A stretch of 64,000 bases of DNA from Candidatus Thorarchaeota archaeon. Its GTDB lineage: Archaea; Asgardarchaeota; Thorarchaeia; Thorarchaeales; Thorarchaeaceae. Every line of letters starts with the position of its first letter. Positions within the stretch are counted from its first letter, which is position 1. Below are positions 25,738 through 34,919 of the stretch, one piece after another. The position numbers and the translations under genes are program-made. The stretch is from positions 1 to 64,000 of the forward strand of contig SDNP01000007.1 of NCBI GenBank assembly GCA_004524445.1, written 5' to 3'. Below the pieces are notes generated by a model. The model was not told the origin of the DNA. It saw only the letters and a program-made list of their open reading frames with translations, and made no database searches.

Positions 25738-27252
25738 TTGGATACAGAAGAAAGCAAGAGCTATCAGAAGGATATACCTAACATGGCTGGTCGTAAAATT
25801 GTGCGTCATAGTGTGCTCTGTCGAATTTTTGGTTTCAGGCAACCAACCGAAGCTGGACTTAGTTTGGCGCGAATACTCATTATCTTGCTTCCTGCATTCT
25901 CAGCATCATTTCAGATATCCACATCATTCTTCATGATCTATATCGCTGAATCACTCGGCGGTGGCGATTACATAGCCGGACTAACTCTTGTAGGGGTGTT
26001 GGTTGTGGTACAGACTGCTGTTCAGACAGCGTTGGACTACCCAACGGGAGCTCTGGGTGATTGGATCGGTCAACGTTTTGTTATCGCGTCTGCTCTGGTA
26101 TCCTATGCAATTGCCTTCTATCTTACTTCCACTGTGACACAAAACACTCCCTTTACGACATTCCTGGTGATTTATATTTTGATGGGCTTCGCGAGTTCGC
26201 AGCAGAGTGGTGCATTCGAAGCTTGGTTTGATAACAACTACCGAGTTGCGATGCCTCATGACGAAGACAGAAAACAGTACGGTGTATTCTGGGGAAAGCT
26301 TGGAATGGTCACCCAAGTGATGGCCACTTTGGTTTTAATACCTGGTAGTTGGCTGGCATTGGTCTTCTCACGAACATGGGTATTCATGGTTCAGTCTATT
26401 CTATGTGTCATTCTCTCTATCATGGTCATATTCTTACTAAAAGATCTCCCTGGCGTTAGAGAGGAAAGAGAAGACCGCCCCAGCCTATCAGAATATGTCA
26501 CTCTTCTTAAGGACGGAGTGAAGTTTCTTTTTTCTGCAAAGTTCATCATTTTCATCATTCTAGGAGAAGTCTTTCTATTTGCGGTTGGGCCTGTTTGGTG
26601 GAACCTCCTACTATTCCCCTTGTACTTCTCATATCTATTGACAGATGTTGCCGTATCATCATATAGAACTCTGATTTTTATTCCTAATGCAGCGATGCAA
26701 GAGCGAACTGGAGTCTGGGCGCAACGATTTGAGCCAAAGAAGTGGATTCCACGATTTCGACTTCTTCAATTCAATGGATTTGTCGCTTTTCTATTATTGG
26801 CATGGCTCACCCTCATCTTTCCAACTCCCCAGACAACAGAAACAGTAGCTCTGTCGGTTTTTGGATTGGATATTATTCAGATGCCTGTAGAATCCGTCCT
26901 TCCTATGACGATTATGTTCGTTATCTTTGTAGTAACTGGTATTTTTGGTGGACTTGCAGGAATTTTAACACAGCGAGTTATGATTGATGTATTTCCTAAT
27001 CGAATACGAAATAGTCTCTATTCCTTGAGGCCAACTCTAGTGATGATCATGACAATGCCCCTTTTGGTATTCTTTGGATGGTTTATGCCCCTGTTTGGGT
27101 TTCCAGCAACATTTGTCCTGACTTCACTATTTGGGTTGATAGGGACTATTTTGGTCAGGAAGGCATTTTCTTATCCTGTGCCAAAAGCAGAGGTTGTGAC
27201 CATTGCCACAGAAGAAGAAACCGAGGAAGTAACTGAGATGGAAGTCACATAA
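25738..27252 (+). CDS. Major facilitator superfamily transporter, second of a tandem pair
   Basis: A 504-residue paralogue of the preceding gene, with the same motif A (DYPTGALGDWIGQRF), the same FEAWFDNNYR block and a similar acidic C-terminal tail. It probably starts at a TTG (25738), for GAGGAG lies 10 bases upstream; the first internal ATG (25783) lacks such a site. The tail EEETEEVTEMEVT resembles EEVKGIEQLEVT at the end of the first copy, so even the ends are conserved. Substrate unknown. Confidence 0.85.
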   Translation: MDTEESKSYQKDIPNMAGRKIVRHSVLCRIFGFRQPTEAGLSLARILIILLPAFSASFQISTSFFMIYIAESLGGGDYIAGLTLVGVLVVVQTAVQTALDYPTGALGDWIGQRFVIASALVSYAIAFYLTSTVTQNTPFTTFLVIYILMGFASSQQSGAFEAWFDNNYRVAMPHDEDRKQYGVFWGKLGMVTQVMATLVLIPGSWLALVFSRTWVFMVQSILCVILSIMVIFLLKDLPGVREEREDRPSLSEYVTLLKDGVKFLFSAKFIIFIILGEVFLFAVGPVWWNLLLFPLYFSYLLTDVAVSSYRTLIFIPNAAMQERTGVWAQRFEPKKWIPRFRLLQFNGFVAFLLLAWLTLIFPTPQTTETVALSVFGLDIIQMPVESVLPMTIMFVIFVVTGIFGGLAGILTQRVMIDVFPNRIRNSLYSLRPTLVMIMTMPLLVFFGWFMPLFGFPATFVLTSLFGLIGTILVRKAFSYPVPKAEVVTIATEEETEEVTEMEVT

Positions 27253-27267
27253 CCATCCATTCCACAA

Positions 27268-28218
27268 TCAATAACTACTTAGTACTTCTTTCAAGGCAGC
27301 TGAATTCACACTTCCCGATGAATACGACTCATGCGTTTCTATATCGGTGAGTATTGCTTCAGAAGGTCCGAACCAGTGTGAGTCAAGGTATTGATGACTG
27401 ATACCAAACTGCGTGCCTAACTCATCTGTCTGAGCTTTATGATGTTCAAACGAATATGGAATCTCATTGGTAATGTGATATAAATCATCATTCTCTCCCG
27501 GCCTAACATACAAGAACACTCTTCCGCCGTGCATAATACACGCATTAGAAACTCCAATCGCTTGTTCGTCGTTATTTGCCACAGGTGCTATTGGTGCCAC
27601 ACCATATGCGCTTCTTACTTTGTCGGGATGAAATCCCAGTTTATGGAGCTTGAACACTCCCGATTGTATGATTCTGGATGCAATTAGGACGGACCCTACT
27701 CTCGACGCAGGAGGTGTTACAATACAAAACAAATCCGAAGTAGTAATGCCACAACCTTCTGCCAAATATTCAACGACTTCGGGTGTTGGTATCTGGCGGC
27801 CTTCGAGCAAGATAACGCCCAAGGTAGATATATCCTCGCAATTCATTTCCAGTCGAAGTTCCCCCTTCTGTGCTAGAGATGTTGCTGGCCCTGCTGCTAT
27901 CGCCATGAAATTTCCCACCTCGATTCTCCAGCCTCCAAATTGTGAGCACATGATAGCCTGTTTCGCCCTATCAGTTGCAACAATCGCTATAGGAAGAATG
28001 AGTTCTCCAAAGAGAGCTTCGCTACACCTCACGACTCCAAGTCCGCCCATTGCAATTTCAGCTACCATCTGACCAAGTTTCTCTGATCCTCTCACATTTA
28101 CGCCTGCATCAATCACAGTAGCACCATTGATTTTCTGCACAGTGCAATCTAGACGGTCAGGACTGTCCATAATCTCTTTCACGATTTTAGCTGCGGTTTC
28201 ATTAATACTCGTTTTCAT
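27268..28218 (-). CDS. mch: Methenyl-H4MPT cyclohydrolase, first copy
   Basis: A 316-residue Mch, the enzyme that interconverts 5,10-methenyl-H4MPT and 5-formyl-H4MPT. ATVIDAGVNVRGS, CSQFGGWRIEVG, MAIAAGPATSLA, SDLFCIVTPPASRVGSV and YGVAPIAPVANND are all family blocks. It stands apart from the C1 cluster and differs considerably from the second Mch (52457-53419), mainly at the C-terminus. The start is uncertain: the ATG at 28218 follows GGATGGT, but 28227 and a longer frame to 28269 are possible. Confidence 0.9.
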   Translation of the reverse strand: MKTSINETAAKIVKEIMDSPDRLDCTVQKINGATVIDAGVNVRGSEKLGQMVAEIAMGGLGVVRCSEALFGELILPIAIVATDRAKQAIMCSQFGGWRIEVGNFMAIAAGPATSLAQKGELRLEMNCEDISTLGVILLEGRQIPTPEVVEYLAEGCGITTSDLFCIVTPPASRVGSVLIASRIIQSGVFKLHKLGFHPDKVRSAYGVAPIAPVANNDEQAIGVSNACIMHGGRVFLYVRPGENDDLYHITNEIPYSFEHHKAQTDELGTQFGISHQYLDSHWFGPSEAILTDIETHESYSSGSVNSAALKEVLSSY

Positions 28219-28426
28219 ATTTACCATCCGTAGCATTGAAGAGGTGGAATTAATGTTGCGTTCACACAAGTCGCTGTACTAGCTCGCTAAAGTATCTCCC
28301 AGTGATATAAGCCGTGGGGATTTCCTTCTCCCCATGTATGTTCTATTTTGAGTAGCAAATAATTCCACAGATTAATGTGCAAGGAGAAAACTTTATCTCA
28401 TGCTCAAGAAGGGGAGCATCAGAGAT

Positions 28427-28504
28427 GCCCCAGTAGCTCAGACTGGTTAGATCGCATCCTTGGTAAGGATGAGGCCGCGGGTTCAAATCCCGCCTGGGGC
28501 TCCA
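28427..28504 (+). tRNA. tRNA-Thr (GGT)
   Basis: Cloverleaf: acceptor GCCCCAG (28427-28433)/CTGGGGC (28494-28500), anticodon stem CATCC/GGATG with loop TTGGTAA (anticodon GGT), T-arm GCGGG-TTCAAAT-CCCGC, discriminator T, encoded CCA at 28502-28504. A TTTATC box lies about 30 bases upstream. Confidence 0.95.
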
Positions 28505-28508
28505 CTTC

Positions 28509-28880
28509 TCACTCAAATTTCATTCTACTATTCTTTCTTGCGATATCCTCTGTATCGATGCAGGTGTCCTGCTTAACTTTTTCCCCTTTCTTTACCCTTG
28601 ATAGGGCTCGGATTACCAGATAAGCACCAACAGCGGCAAGGCCCAAAATCCCAAGAATCAATCCAATAATGAATACGAGGACTTCCTGAACAGAATAGTA
28701 TCTTGAAGTAGCAATTAAGATGGTCAAGAGCGACATGGGGACCGTCAAAATACCGATGCCGGTTCTAAGTTCTGCCAAATGAGTCCTCCTCTCGGCCTCA
28801 AGAGTTCTGGCTATGGCTAGCTGAGTTCTAATATCTGATGCGGTGATAGAGCGTTGTGCCACAGCTTCTTCTTCGCTCAA
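28509..28880 (-). CDS. Small membrane protein, DUF202-like
   Basis: A 123-residue protein with an amphipathic helix containing LEAERRTHLAELRTGIG, the pattern of the DUF202 family (LAxERTxLAxxRT), then two membrane segments (about residues 45-66 and 72-95) and a charged tail. Function unknown. It reads against the tRNA-Thr gene, ending four bases past its CCA. Confidence 0.7.
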   Translation of the reverse strand: MSEEEAVAQRSITASDIRTQLAIARTLEAERRTHLAELRTGIGILTVPMSLLTILIATSRYYSVQEVLVFIIGLILGILGLAAVGAYLVIRALSRVKKGEKVKQDTCIDTEDIARKNSRMKFE

Positions 28881-28899
28881 CTAGGCACTCCCCAAAAAC

Positions 28900-29112
28900 T
28901 TACTCCTGCTGTTCCCCTTTCTTTGCCTTCAGCAGTCTTTTCGCTTTCTTCTCACCTACGAGGCTTCTAAGCTTTTTAATCGTGTCTGAATCGTCTTCTT
29001 TTTCCAACAGTTTCTCTACCTGCTTACGCACAGCAGGGGACAAGTCTCTTGCCAGCTTTTTTCTTCTCTCTTTTTCACTTAAGTCAAAATCATCTGGTCC
29101 AAGAAGACTCAT
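28900..29112 (-). CDS. Small highly charged protein
   Basis: A 70-residue protein starting MSLLGPDDFD at 29112, preceded by GTGG; the frame continues to 29175 but that part seems non-coding. It is Lys/Glu-rich and helical (KERRKKLARDLS, KQVEKLLEKEDD), with no motif I recognise. It may be nucleic-acid-bound or a ribosome-associated helix protein; that is conjecture. It is divergent from the GH31 gene and precedes the DUF202-like gene by 19 bases, so those two are probably co-transcribed. Confidence 0.6.
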   Translation of the reverse strand: MSLLGPDDFDLSEKERRKKLARDLSPAVRKQVEKLLEKEDDSDTIKKLRSLVGEKKAKRLLKAKKGEQQE

Positions 29113-29213
29113 TATTACCACAACTAATTCTGCATCAAAAGGTTTTATGGGTTTTCGCATTACTGAGTAATCCACAAAAGGGAATCATGGCATGAAAGTC
29201 TGTGGTCAAGTTG

Positions 29214-31556
29214 ATGAAGAAAACTCTCGGTGATGTAAAAGAAATCACATCCCATGAAAACCACATTGAAATCCTTTGTGAGGGTGGAAGTGCAAGAGTC
29301 ACCATTGTCACCCCCAAAATCATCCGACTTCAGATGACTAAGAACGATGTATGTAGGCATTTTGATTCACATGCAATAAAAGGGCCACTCCCACATGGGA
29401 AATTCCTATTCGAAGAGGGCGTGGTCGCTAAAATAAAAACGGAAGAAGTCACGCTGGAAATCGAAAAAACACCTCTCAGTTTTAGAGTACTTGAAAAATC
29501 TGGTAAAGTCATTCACCAAGATGCTGAATCCGGGGGTGCACAGTGGACTGGCACATCATTCACATTGAAGAAACACATGAAAAAGAATGCTTGTTTCTAT
29601 GGAATGGGTGAGAAAGCACATGGCCTCAATAAGCGGGGCCTCCGTTATGTCATGTGGAATACCGATAACCCGGACTATGATTCTGGGTCCGACCCTCTGT
29701 ATCAGAGCATACCGTTCTTCATAGTACTAGACGATGGCATATCGCATGGTATCTTCTTAGACAACACCTACAAAACATGGTTCGATTTCGGACGTGCCAC
29801 AAATGACGAATATGCATTCGGTGCTCCCGATGGTCCAATAGATTACTACATAATCTACGGTCCTGCAATGCAGGATGTTGTCGAAGGGTACACAAGAATC
29901 ACAGGAAAACCACATTTCATTCCCAAATGGGCCCTCGGATATCAGCACTCACGTTGGATGGAATATGAATCTCACGAAGATATTCTGCAAATGGCACGAG
30001 GACTGAGGAAACACGAGATTCCATGTGACACAATAGTGTTAGATATCCTCTATATGGACCAGTTCAAGATATTCACTTGGGACACGGAAATATTCCCCAA
30101 ACCACAGGAACTAACAAGGCAGCTTTCCGAGATGGGTTTCAAGACTATGACCATAATTGATCCCGGTGTAAAGAAAGAGAACGGTTATTTTGTGTTTGAT
30201 GAAGGCGTTGAGAAGGATTATTTTCTGAAGAAAGAAGATGGTTCTCTATTTATCGGTCTTGTTTGGCCGGGTTTGACGGTGTTCCCTGCATTTTCACGAC
30301 CTGAAGTGAGAATATGGTTTGGGAATTTCTACCAGAAGCAGCCGAGGTGGGGCGTTAGTAGTAGCAGCTGGTTGGATATGAATGAGCCCAGTGTACATGA
30401 AGGCCTTCAGGGCGAATACTCTGTTTCGGAGGCTGTGACTCAGGATGGAACGCCTTGGGAACCACGCTTACGAAATGTCTACGGCCTTTGCATGGCTGAG
30501 GCCGCCTTCAATGGACTAAGAGAAGCGTATCCCGGAGAGAGGCCCTTTCTTCTGACTCGTTCGGGTTTTGCAGGTTATCAGAAATACTCTGCAACCTGGA
30601 CCGGTGACAACAAGTCCACATGGGAATATTTGCGTCTATCCATCCCTATGATTCTGAATCTGGGTTTATCTGGAGTTCCGTTCAGTGGTGCCGATATTGG
30701 TGGCTTTGGCGGAGATGTAAGTGGGGAGCTACTGACACGTTGGTACCAACTTGGTTCATTCTATCCATTCTCAAGAAATCATTCGCACATCGAAACAATC
30801 AGGCAAGAGCCCTGGCTTTTTAGTGACGAAACACTCCAAGTCGCTCAGAACTATATCTCGTTACGATACTACTTCCTGAGATATCTCTATTCTCTCGCTT
30901 GGCTGGCCTCAGAAACTGGAATGCCAATCATGAGGCCCTTAGTCTTGGAATTCCAAGATGACCAGAATACATATGACCTAGACACTGAATTTCTTGTCGG
31001 TCCGTTTCTATTAATTGCTCCCATACTGGAGGAAGGAGAATCTCAACGGAGCGTCTATCTACCGGAGGGCGTCTGGTTTGATTATTGGACTGGCGTTAGG
31101 CACGAAGGGCCAGCTTCAGTTGAAGTCATTGCACCGATTGATACTATGCCAATGTACTGCCGAGGAGGGTCGGTCTTTCCAACTGGTGAAGTAATGCAAA
31201 ACTCACAGGATTTCCAATCTGATATTATACTATTAATCTACCCTGATGGAACTGGAAGCTTTATTCTTTACGAAGATGATGGTATCTCAGATGAAGGCCC
31301 ATATGCAAAAACTAGGATACAGGTTAACTCAGATAGAAACACGGTAAAGGTTACAGTGGATGAGAGGAAGGGGACATGGAATTCTCCAGCAGAGAATTTG
31401 GTTTTCGAAGTCAACGGATTAACCAATTCCCCGAAAAAGGTAATAATAGATGAGAAGGAACTGGAAGTATCAAAGGCATACCACGCGGATATGAATCTAT
31501 GTCGCGTCGAAACAATCAACGATGGTCATAAGCACGAACTGCTCATCGAAAGGTAG
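29214..31556 (+). CDS. Glycoside hydrolase family 31 alpha-glucosidase
   Basis: A 780-residue GH31 enzyme. The N-terminal galactose-mutarotase-like domain runs to about 220 (FYGMGEKAHGLNKRG at 125-140), followed by the (beta/alpha)8 barrel. WLDMNEPS near residue 387 has the catalytic nucleophile Asp, and SATWTGDNKS near 463 the acid/base Asp; SGVPFSGADIGGF and FYPFSRNHS complete the site. C-terminal beta domains follow. GH31 enzymes release glucose or xylose from alpha-linked oligosaccharides. No signal peptide, so it is probably cytoplasmic. The ATG at 29214 is preferred over the GTG at 29202. Confidence 0.95.
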   Translation: MKKTLGDVKEITSHENHIEILCEGGSARVTIVTPKIIRLQMTKNDVCRHFDSHAIKGPLPHGKFLFEEGVVAKIKTEEVTLEIEKTPLSFRVLEKSGKVIHQDAESGGAQWTGTSFTLKKHMKKNACFYGMGEKAHGLNKRGLRYVMWNTDNPDYDSGSDPLYQSIPFFIVLDDGISHGIFLDNTYKTWFDFGRATNDEYAFGAPDGPIDYYIIYGPAMQDVVEGYTRITGKPHFIPKWALGYQHSRWMEYESHEDILQMARGLRKHEIPCDTIVLDILYMDQFKIFTWDTEIFPKPQELTRQLSEMGFKTMTIIDPGVKKENGYFVFDEGVEKDYFLKKEDGSLFIGLVWPGLTVFPAFSRPEVRIWFGNFYQKQPRWGVSSSSWLDMNEPSVHEGLQGEYSVSEAVTQDGTPWEPRLRNVYGLCMAEAAFNGLREAYPGERPFLLTRSGFAGYQKYSATWTGDNKSTWEYLRLSIPMILNLGLSGVPFSGADIGGFGGDVSGELLTRWYQLGSFYPFSRNHSHIETIRQEPWLFSDETLQVAQNYISLRYYFLRYLYSLAWLASETGMPIMRPLVLEFQDDQNTYDLDTEFLVGPFLLIAPILEEGESQRSVYLPEGVWFDYWTGVRHEGPASVEVIAPIDTMPMYCRGGSVFPTGEVMQNSQDFQSDIILLIYPDGTGSFILYEDDGISDEGPYAKTRIQVNSDRNTVKVTVDERKGTWNSPAENLVFEVNGLTNSPKKVIIDEKELEVSKAYHADMNLCRVETINDGHKHELLIER

Positions 31557-31574
31557 AGTTCTACTCCGCTAGTC

Positions 31575-31580
31575 TTATAA
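31575..31580 (+). promoter_or_regulatory. TATA box of tRNA-Pro
   Basis: TTATAA centred about 31 bases before the first base of the tRNA. Confidence 0.45.
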
Positions 31581-31608
31581 CGTGAGATTAAGGAAACCGA
31601 GATTACAT

Positions 31609-31685
31609 GGGTCGGTGGTCTAGCTTGGCATGATTCTTGGTTTGGGTCCAAGGGATCGGGCGTTCAAATCGCCTCCGGCCCACCA
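31609..31685 (+). tRNA. tRNA-Pro (TGG)
   Basis: Acceptor GGGTCGG (31609-31615)/CCGGCCC (31675-31681), anticodon stem CTTGG/CCAAG with loop TTTGGGT (anticodon TGG, G37), T-arm with GTTCAAATC, A73 and encoded CCA at 31683-31685. A TTTTT run follows, likely the terminator. Confidence 0.95.
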
Positions 31686-31804
31686 TTTTTCAGTTCTACA
31701 GGTCACTCCTGGATGTCATATCTCTCTCAGTTTCACATTAATGCCAATAATTATTCGACAAAAGACGTAATCCTTATCTAATACTCCCTTCTCACTGTGA
31801 TAAC

Positions 31805-32530
31805 ATGTCTATTCAGGCGTCTGTCAGAGAAAGACTTGCTCGTCGCATCGCGGGCGAAATTGCCATTTCAGACCAACCCGGTCAAACAATGCGAATGTGG
31901 CGAGAGCGCTTTCGGCTTCCTCAAATAGAACTGGCTGATTATATCGGAATTAGTCCAAGCGTAATTAGTGACTACGAGTCCGGTAGACGGAAATCTCCTG
32001 GAACAGCAACAATACGTCGCTTTGTAATGGCATTACTGGCTCTCGATGAAAAACATGGCGGCCAAGTAATATCGGCTTTTGTGAGATTGATGGATGTCAG
32101 TCTTGTGGATCTAAATATTGTATTGGCAATGAGTGATTTCACGGAGAGCATGACGGCGAAGGAGTTTTGTAATCGCCTGAAATGCGATATTGAAGCAGGG
32201 AAGGAGCATCTTGACAAAGAAATCTTTGGTTATACTCTGGTGGACGTTGAACGAGCTGTAAAAGAACTGGACAGCGATGCTTTCCTCAAGCTATTCGGAG
32301 CTACTACTGAACGATGCTTAATCTTCACTAGAGTCAATACAGGGCGTGCTCCAATGATTGCAATAAAGTCGCAAGAATTCAAGCCTACCTTAGTAGTCTT
32401 GCATGGAGTAGAAAAAGTTGACCAACTTGCTTTGGACTTGTCTGAACAAATGAACATTCCACTCGCAGTCAGTAAAATCAGTTCGATAGATGGTCTCACA
32501 CGAGAACTGCACTCGATAGAACCAGATTAG
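31805..32530 (+). CDS. Archaeal XRE-type helix-turn-helix regulator
   Basis: A 241-residue protein. Residues 25-85 form an XRE helix-turn-helix with LPQIELADYIGISPSVISDYESGRRKSPG. The C-terminal 130 residues form an alpha/beta sensor-like domain (CLIFTRVNTGRAPMIAIKSQEFKP), the architecture of the COG1709 group of archaeal regulators. Target genes are unknown; it converges on pyrB with a four-base overlap. Confidence 0.8.
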   Translation: MSIQASVRERLARRIAGEIAISDQPGQTMRMWRERFRLPQIELADYIGISPSVISDYESGRRKSPGTATIRRFVMALLALDEKHGGQVISAFVRLMDVSLVDLNIVLAMSDFTESMTAKEFCNRLKCDIEAGKEHLDKEIFGYTLVDVERAVKELDSDAFLKLFGATTERCLIFTRVNTGRAPMIAIKSQEFKPTLVVLHGVEKVDQLALDLSEQMNIPLAVSKISSIDGLTRELHSIEPD

Positions 32531-33441
32531 CCTAACATCATGCTGAGAATGGCCATTCTGGTGACAACACCACTATACACTTGTTCAAAGTACTTAGCCT
32601 GAGGTGTTGAATCCACTTCTGCACTGAGTTCATCAACTCTCGGCAAGGGATGAAGAATAACGGCATCCTTACGCATAAGTGAAACATCTTCCAAACCAAT
32701 CCTGAACTTTCCCTTTACAGCCTCATATTCTCTAATATCTGGAAAACGTTCTTTCTGAATGCGAGTCATATAAACAACATCCACACCCTGTACTGCAGCC
32801 TCAATCGAGGCCACCTCTTCTACCTCAATACCTTTTGCTATCATTTCTTCAATTATGGCCGGTTTCATTCTGAGTGCGTCTGGTGCAGCCAGCTTGATAC
32901 TAACATCATAGTTGGACAATCCCATCCCCAGTGAGTGAACAGTTCTTCCGTACCTAAGGTCACCACATAGCGAAATCCGTAGACCGTCGATACCTCCTTT
33001 GAATTTATTAATTGAGTAGAGATCGAGTAATGCCTGAGTTGGGTGCTCTTCCGACCCGCTTCCCGCATTTATTACTGGGATACTGGAGAATTCCGAGGCT
33101 ACTCTCGCTGAACCATCTAAAGGGTGCCGAATCACTATCACATCAGCATATTTTTCGACAGTTCTAATCGTATCAGCTAAAGTTTCTCCCTTGCCCCCTG
33201 CACTTGATGAAATGACATCAGCAAAGCCTAGTACTCCTCCTCCCAGTCTAATCATGGCGCTTTCGAAGGATAATCGTGTTCGTGTAGATGCCTCAAAAAA
33301 TAAGCATGCCATTATTTTTCCTTTCAAGTCGTCGCTTCTCTCTTTTGCGACTGCTTCCATCTCTGTTGCTTTCCCCAGTATCCGGTCAATACCATCTCGG
33401 TCAAGGTCTTGTATGCTGATTAGGTCATTGAGCGGTTTCAT
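32527..33441 (-). CDS. pyrB: Aspartate carbamoyltransferase catalytic subunit
   Basis: A 304-residue ATCase catalytic chain, which joins carbamoyl phosphate and aspartate in pyrimidine synthesis. ASTRTRLSFESAM is the carbamoyl-phosphate loop, HPLDGSARVAS and EEHPTQALLDLYS follow, and the aspartate domain ends with HPLPRVDELSAEVD. All active-site residues seem present. The regulatory chain pyrI, often next to pyrB in archaea, is not in this window. Confidence 0.96.
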   Translation of the reverse strand: MKPLNDLISIQDLDRDGIDRILGKATEMEAVAKERSDDLKGKIMACLFFEASTRTRLSFESAMIRLGGGVLGFADVISSSAGGKGETLADTIRTVEKYADVIVIRHPLDGSARVASEFSSIPVINAGSGSEEHPTQALLDLYSINKFKGGIDGLRISLCGDLRYGRTVHSLGMGLSNYDVSIKLAAPDALRMKPAIIEEMIAKGIEVEEVASIEAAVQGVDVVYMTRIQKERFPDIREYEAVKGKFRIGLEDVSLMRKDAVILHPLPRVDELSAEVDSTPQAKYFEQVYSGVVTRMAILSMMLG

Positions 33442-33524
33442 TTCTTATGTTCTCCAATTGACTAAGACGGGCGGAATCTTCAGTTCCTCTTTAACCTTTC
33501 CAGTAAGCTAGGCTACCTGACAAA

Positions 33525-33998
33525 TTATTGATCAATGCCATGCTGTCGTTCCATGTCTATTTTTCGAATTTTCAGATTGGACTGTTGTACAAGTTCAAGA
33601 GCTAAGTCATCAGGATACCCTTCGATGTAAATGACTTCCTTGATGCCTGCGTTGATTATCATTTTTGTACAGATACTGCAGGGGAGTGTGGTGCAATACA
33701 TCTTAGCCCCTTTCACACTTACTCCATGATATGCTGCTTGGATAATTGCGTTTTGTTCTGCGTGTAAACCTCTACAAAGTTCATGTCTTTCTCCTGATTT
33801 TATTCCTGATTTTTCTCTTAAGCAGCCACCAATTTCTTCACAGTGAGGCAGACCCTTTGGAGCACCATTGTAACCGGTGGATAGAATTTGAGCATCCTTC
33901 ACTATCACCGCTCCAACATGGTTCCGCAGACATGTGCTTCTAGTACTAACTAAATCTGCAATCTCAGCGAAGTATACATCCTTGCTCTTCCTAGCCAT
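33525..33998 (-). CDS. dCMP/cytidine deaminase family protein
   Basis: A 157-residue zinc-dependent deaminase. GLHAEQNAI has the zinc His and catalytic Glu, and [10 protein letters not shown] the two Cys ligands; [28 protein letters not shown] is typical of deoxycytidylate deaminases (ComEB type), giving dUMP for thymidylate synthesis. An extra Cys-containing loop ([17 protein letters not shown]) may bind a second zinc. The ATG at 33998 is preferred over the GTG at 34007. It precedes pyrB on the same strand by about 80 bases, in line with a pyrimidine-related unit. Confidence 0.92.
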   Translation of the reverse strand: MARKSKDVYFAEIADLVSTRSTCLRNHVGAVIVKDAQILSTGYNGAPKGLPHCEEIGGCLREKSGIKSGERHELCRGLHAEQNAIIQAAYHGVSVKGAKMYCTTLPCSICTKMIINAGIKEVIYIEGYPDDLALELVQQSNLKIRKIDMERQHGIDQ

Positions 33999-34152
33999 CT
34001 CAACCACATCTCCGTCGAGTGTTATGGCGCTCTAAGACTTACCATCTTATGAAGTTCCCCCTAGATGGACGTGACACAGAGGAAAGGTAAAAAGTGGACA
34101 TCATGTGAACGTAGTAACAAGAATCGTGTATGATACGGAAGTTAGTTGGACC

Positions 34153-34506
34153 ATGAGACAGAAGAAAGGGAAAGTCATAATTTGGCCAGAATACCTGGAT
34201 TCAGAACTGTCTAGGTCAGAAGGAAGACGAATTCCAAAGAACCTCGGAGCACCTGATGTGGATCTGAAGATTCTGAGAGAAGGGGCAGCTCTTGCTAATC
34301 TTGACGCCCAGGTAGAAACTGGGAAAACATATCCACGAGGTCACGAAGAACGTGGTGGCTACTTGATTGTGGAAAACCCAGATAGCCACAAAAAAGGACG
34401 CCTTCTTTTGATGCTGGCAAAAGGAGTCCGTCGTGCAGTAGCCGAACGGATTAAGGCCAAGAAAGAATCAGCAAAAGGCAAGGGTAGGCGTAGACGAAGA
34501 AGATAG
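34153..34506 (+). CDS. srp19: Signal recognition particle protein SRP19
   Basis: A 117-residue SRP19, which binds helices 6 and 8 of SRP RNA and helps load SRP54. KVIIWPEYLDSELSRSEGRRIPKNLG is split across the N-terminal strand and the loop that contacts RNA; LMLAKGVRRAVAERIK and a very basic tail follow. The frame opens upstream at 34105, but the ATG at 34153 starts the conserved protein. gar1 follows after 20 bases, a pairing seen in many archaea. Confidence 0.93.
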   Translation: MRQKKGKVIIWPEYLDSELSRSEGRRIPKNLGAPDVDLKILREGAALANLDAQVETGKTYPRGHEERGGYLIVENPDSHKKGRLLLMLAKGVRRAVAERIKAKKESAKGKGRRRRRR

Positions 34507-34526
34507 TTTTGGCAGAAGTGATTCCC

Positions 34527-34787
34527 ATGCGACGTTTAGGAAAAGTTCTACATATCAGCAAACGAGGCTCGATTATTGTTCGAACAAACCAAACTCCGCC
34601 TATGAAGGCAAATGTCGTAAACAAAAGGTCAGAGAATATAGGCATTGTTAAAGATGTGTTTGGGCCGGTTAACGAACCCTATGTCACAGTGCAGCCGAGA
34701 AAAAACATGGAAAATCCAGAGGGGCTTGTTGGTCAGATGCTCTACCTCTATAAGAAGAGAAATCATCGCAGAAACCAATCCATGTAA
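34527..34787 (+). CDS. gar1: H/ACA ribonucleoprotein protein Gar1
   Basis: An 86-residue Gar1. The start MRRLGKVLHISKRG, then ENIGIVKDVFGPVNEPYVTVQP is diagnostic of the beta-barrel that binds Cbf5 and promotes turnover of guide-RNA-directed pseudouridylation. GTGAT lies before the ATG at 34527; a TTG at 34509 in frame is less likely. The tfb gene that often follows gar1 in archaea is replaced here by a TFE-beta-like gene. Confidence 0.93.
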   Translation: MRRLGKVLHISKRGSIIVRTNQTPPMKANVVNKRSENIGIVKDVFGPVNEPYVTVQPRKNMENPEGLVGQMLYLYKKRNHRRNQSM

Positions 34788-34919
34788 GAAGTTTAATGTT
34801 CATTTATGTACATTCGTGTTACCTCTTTAACATAATTTAAAGGGTATCTTCCGTAAGTATTAATTTGGTCCATGTCATCCTGTAGCTGTTGACATGTGTC
34901 TACTTCAAAGGTCATGAAA

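Noticed and set aside
28276..28330. GGGGA...TCCCC stem upstream of tRNA-Thr
   Set aside because: Only five base pairs with a long loop and no T-run; could be chance.
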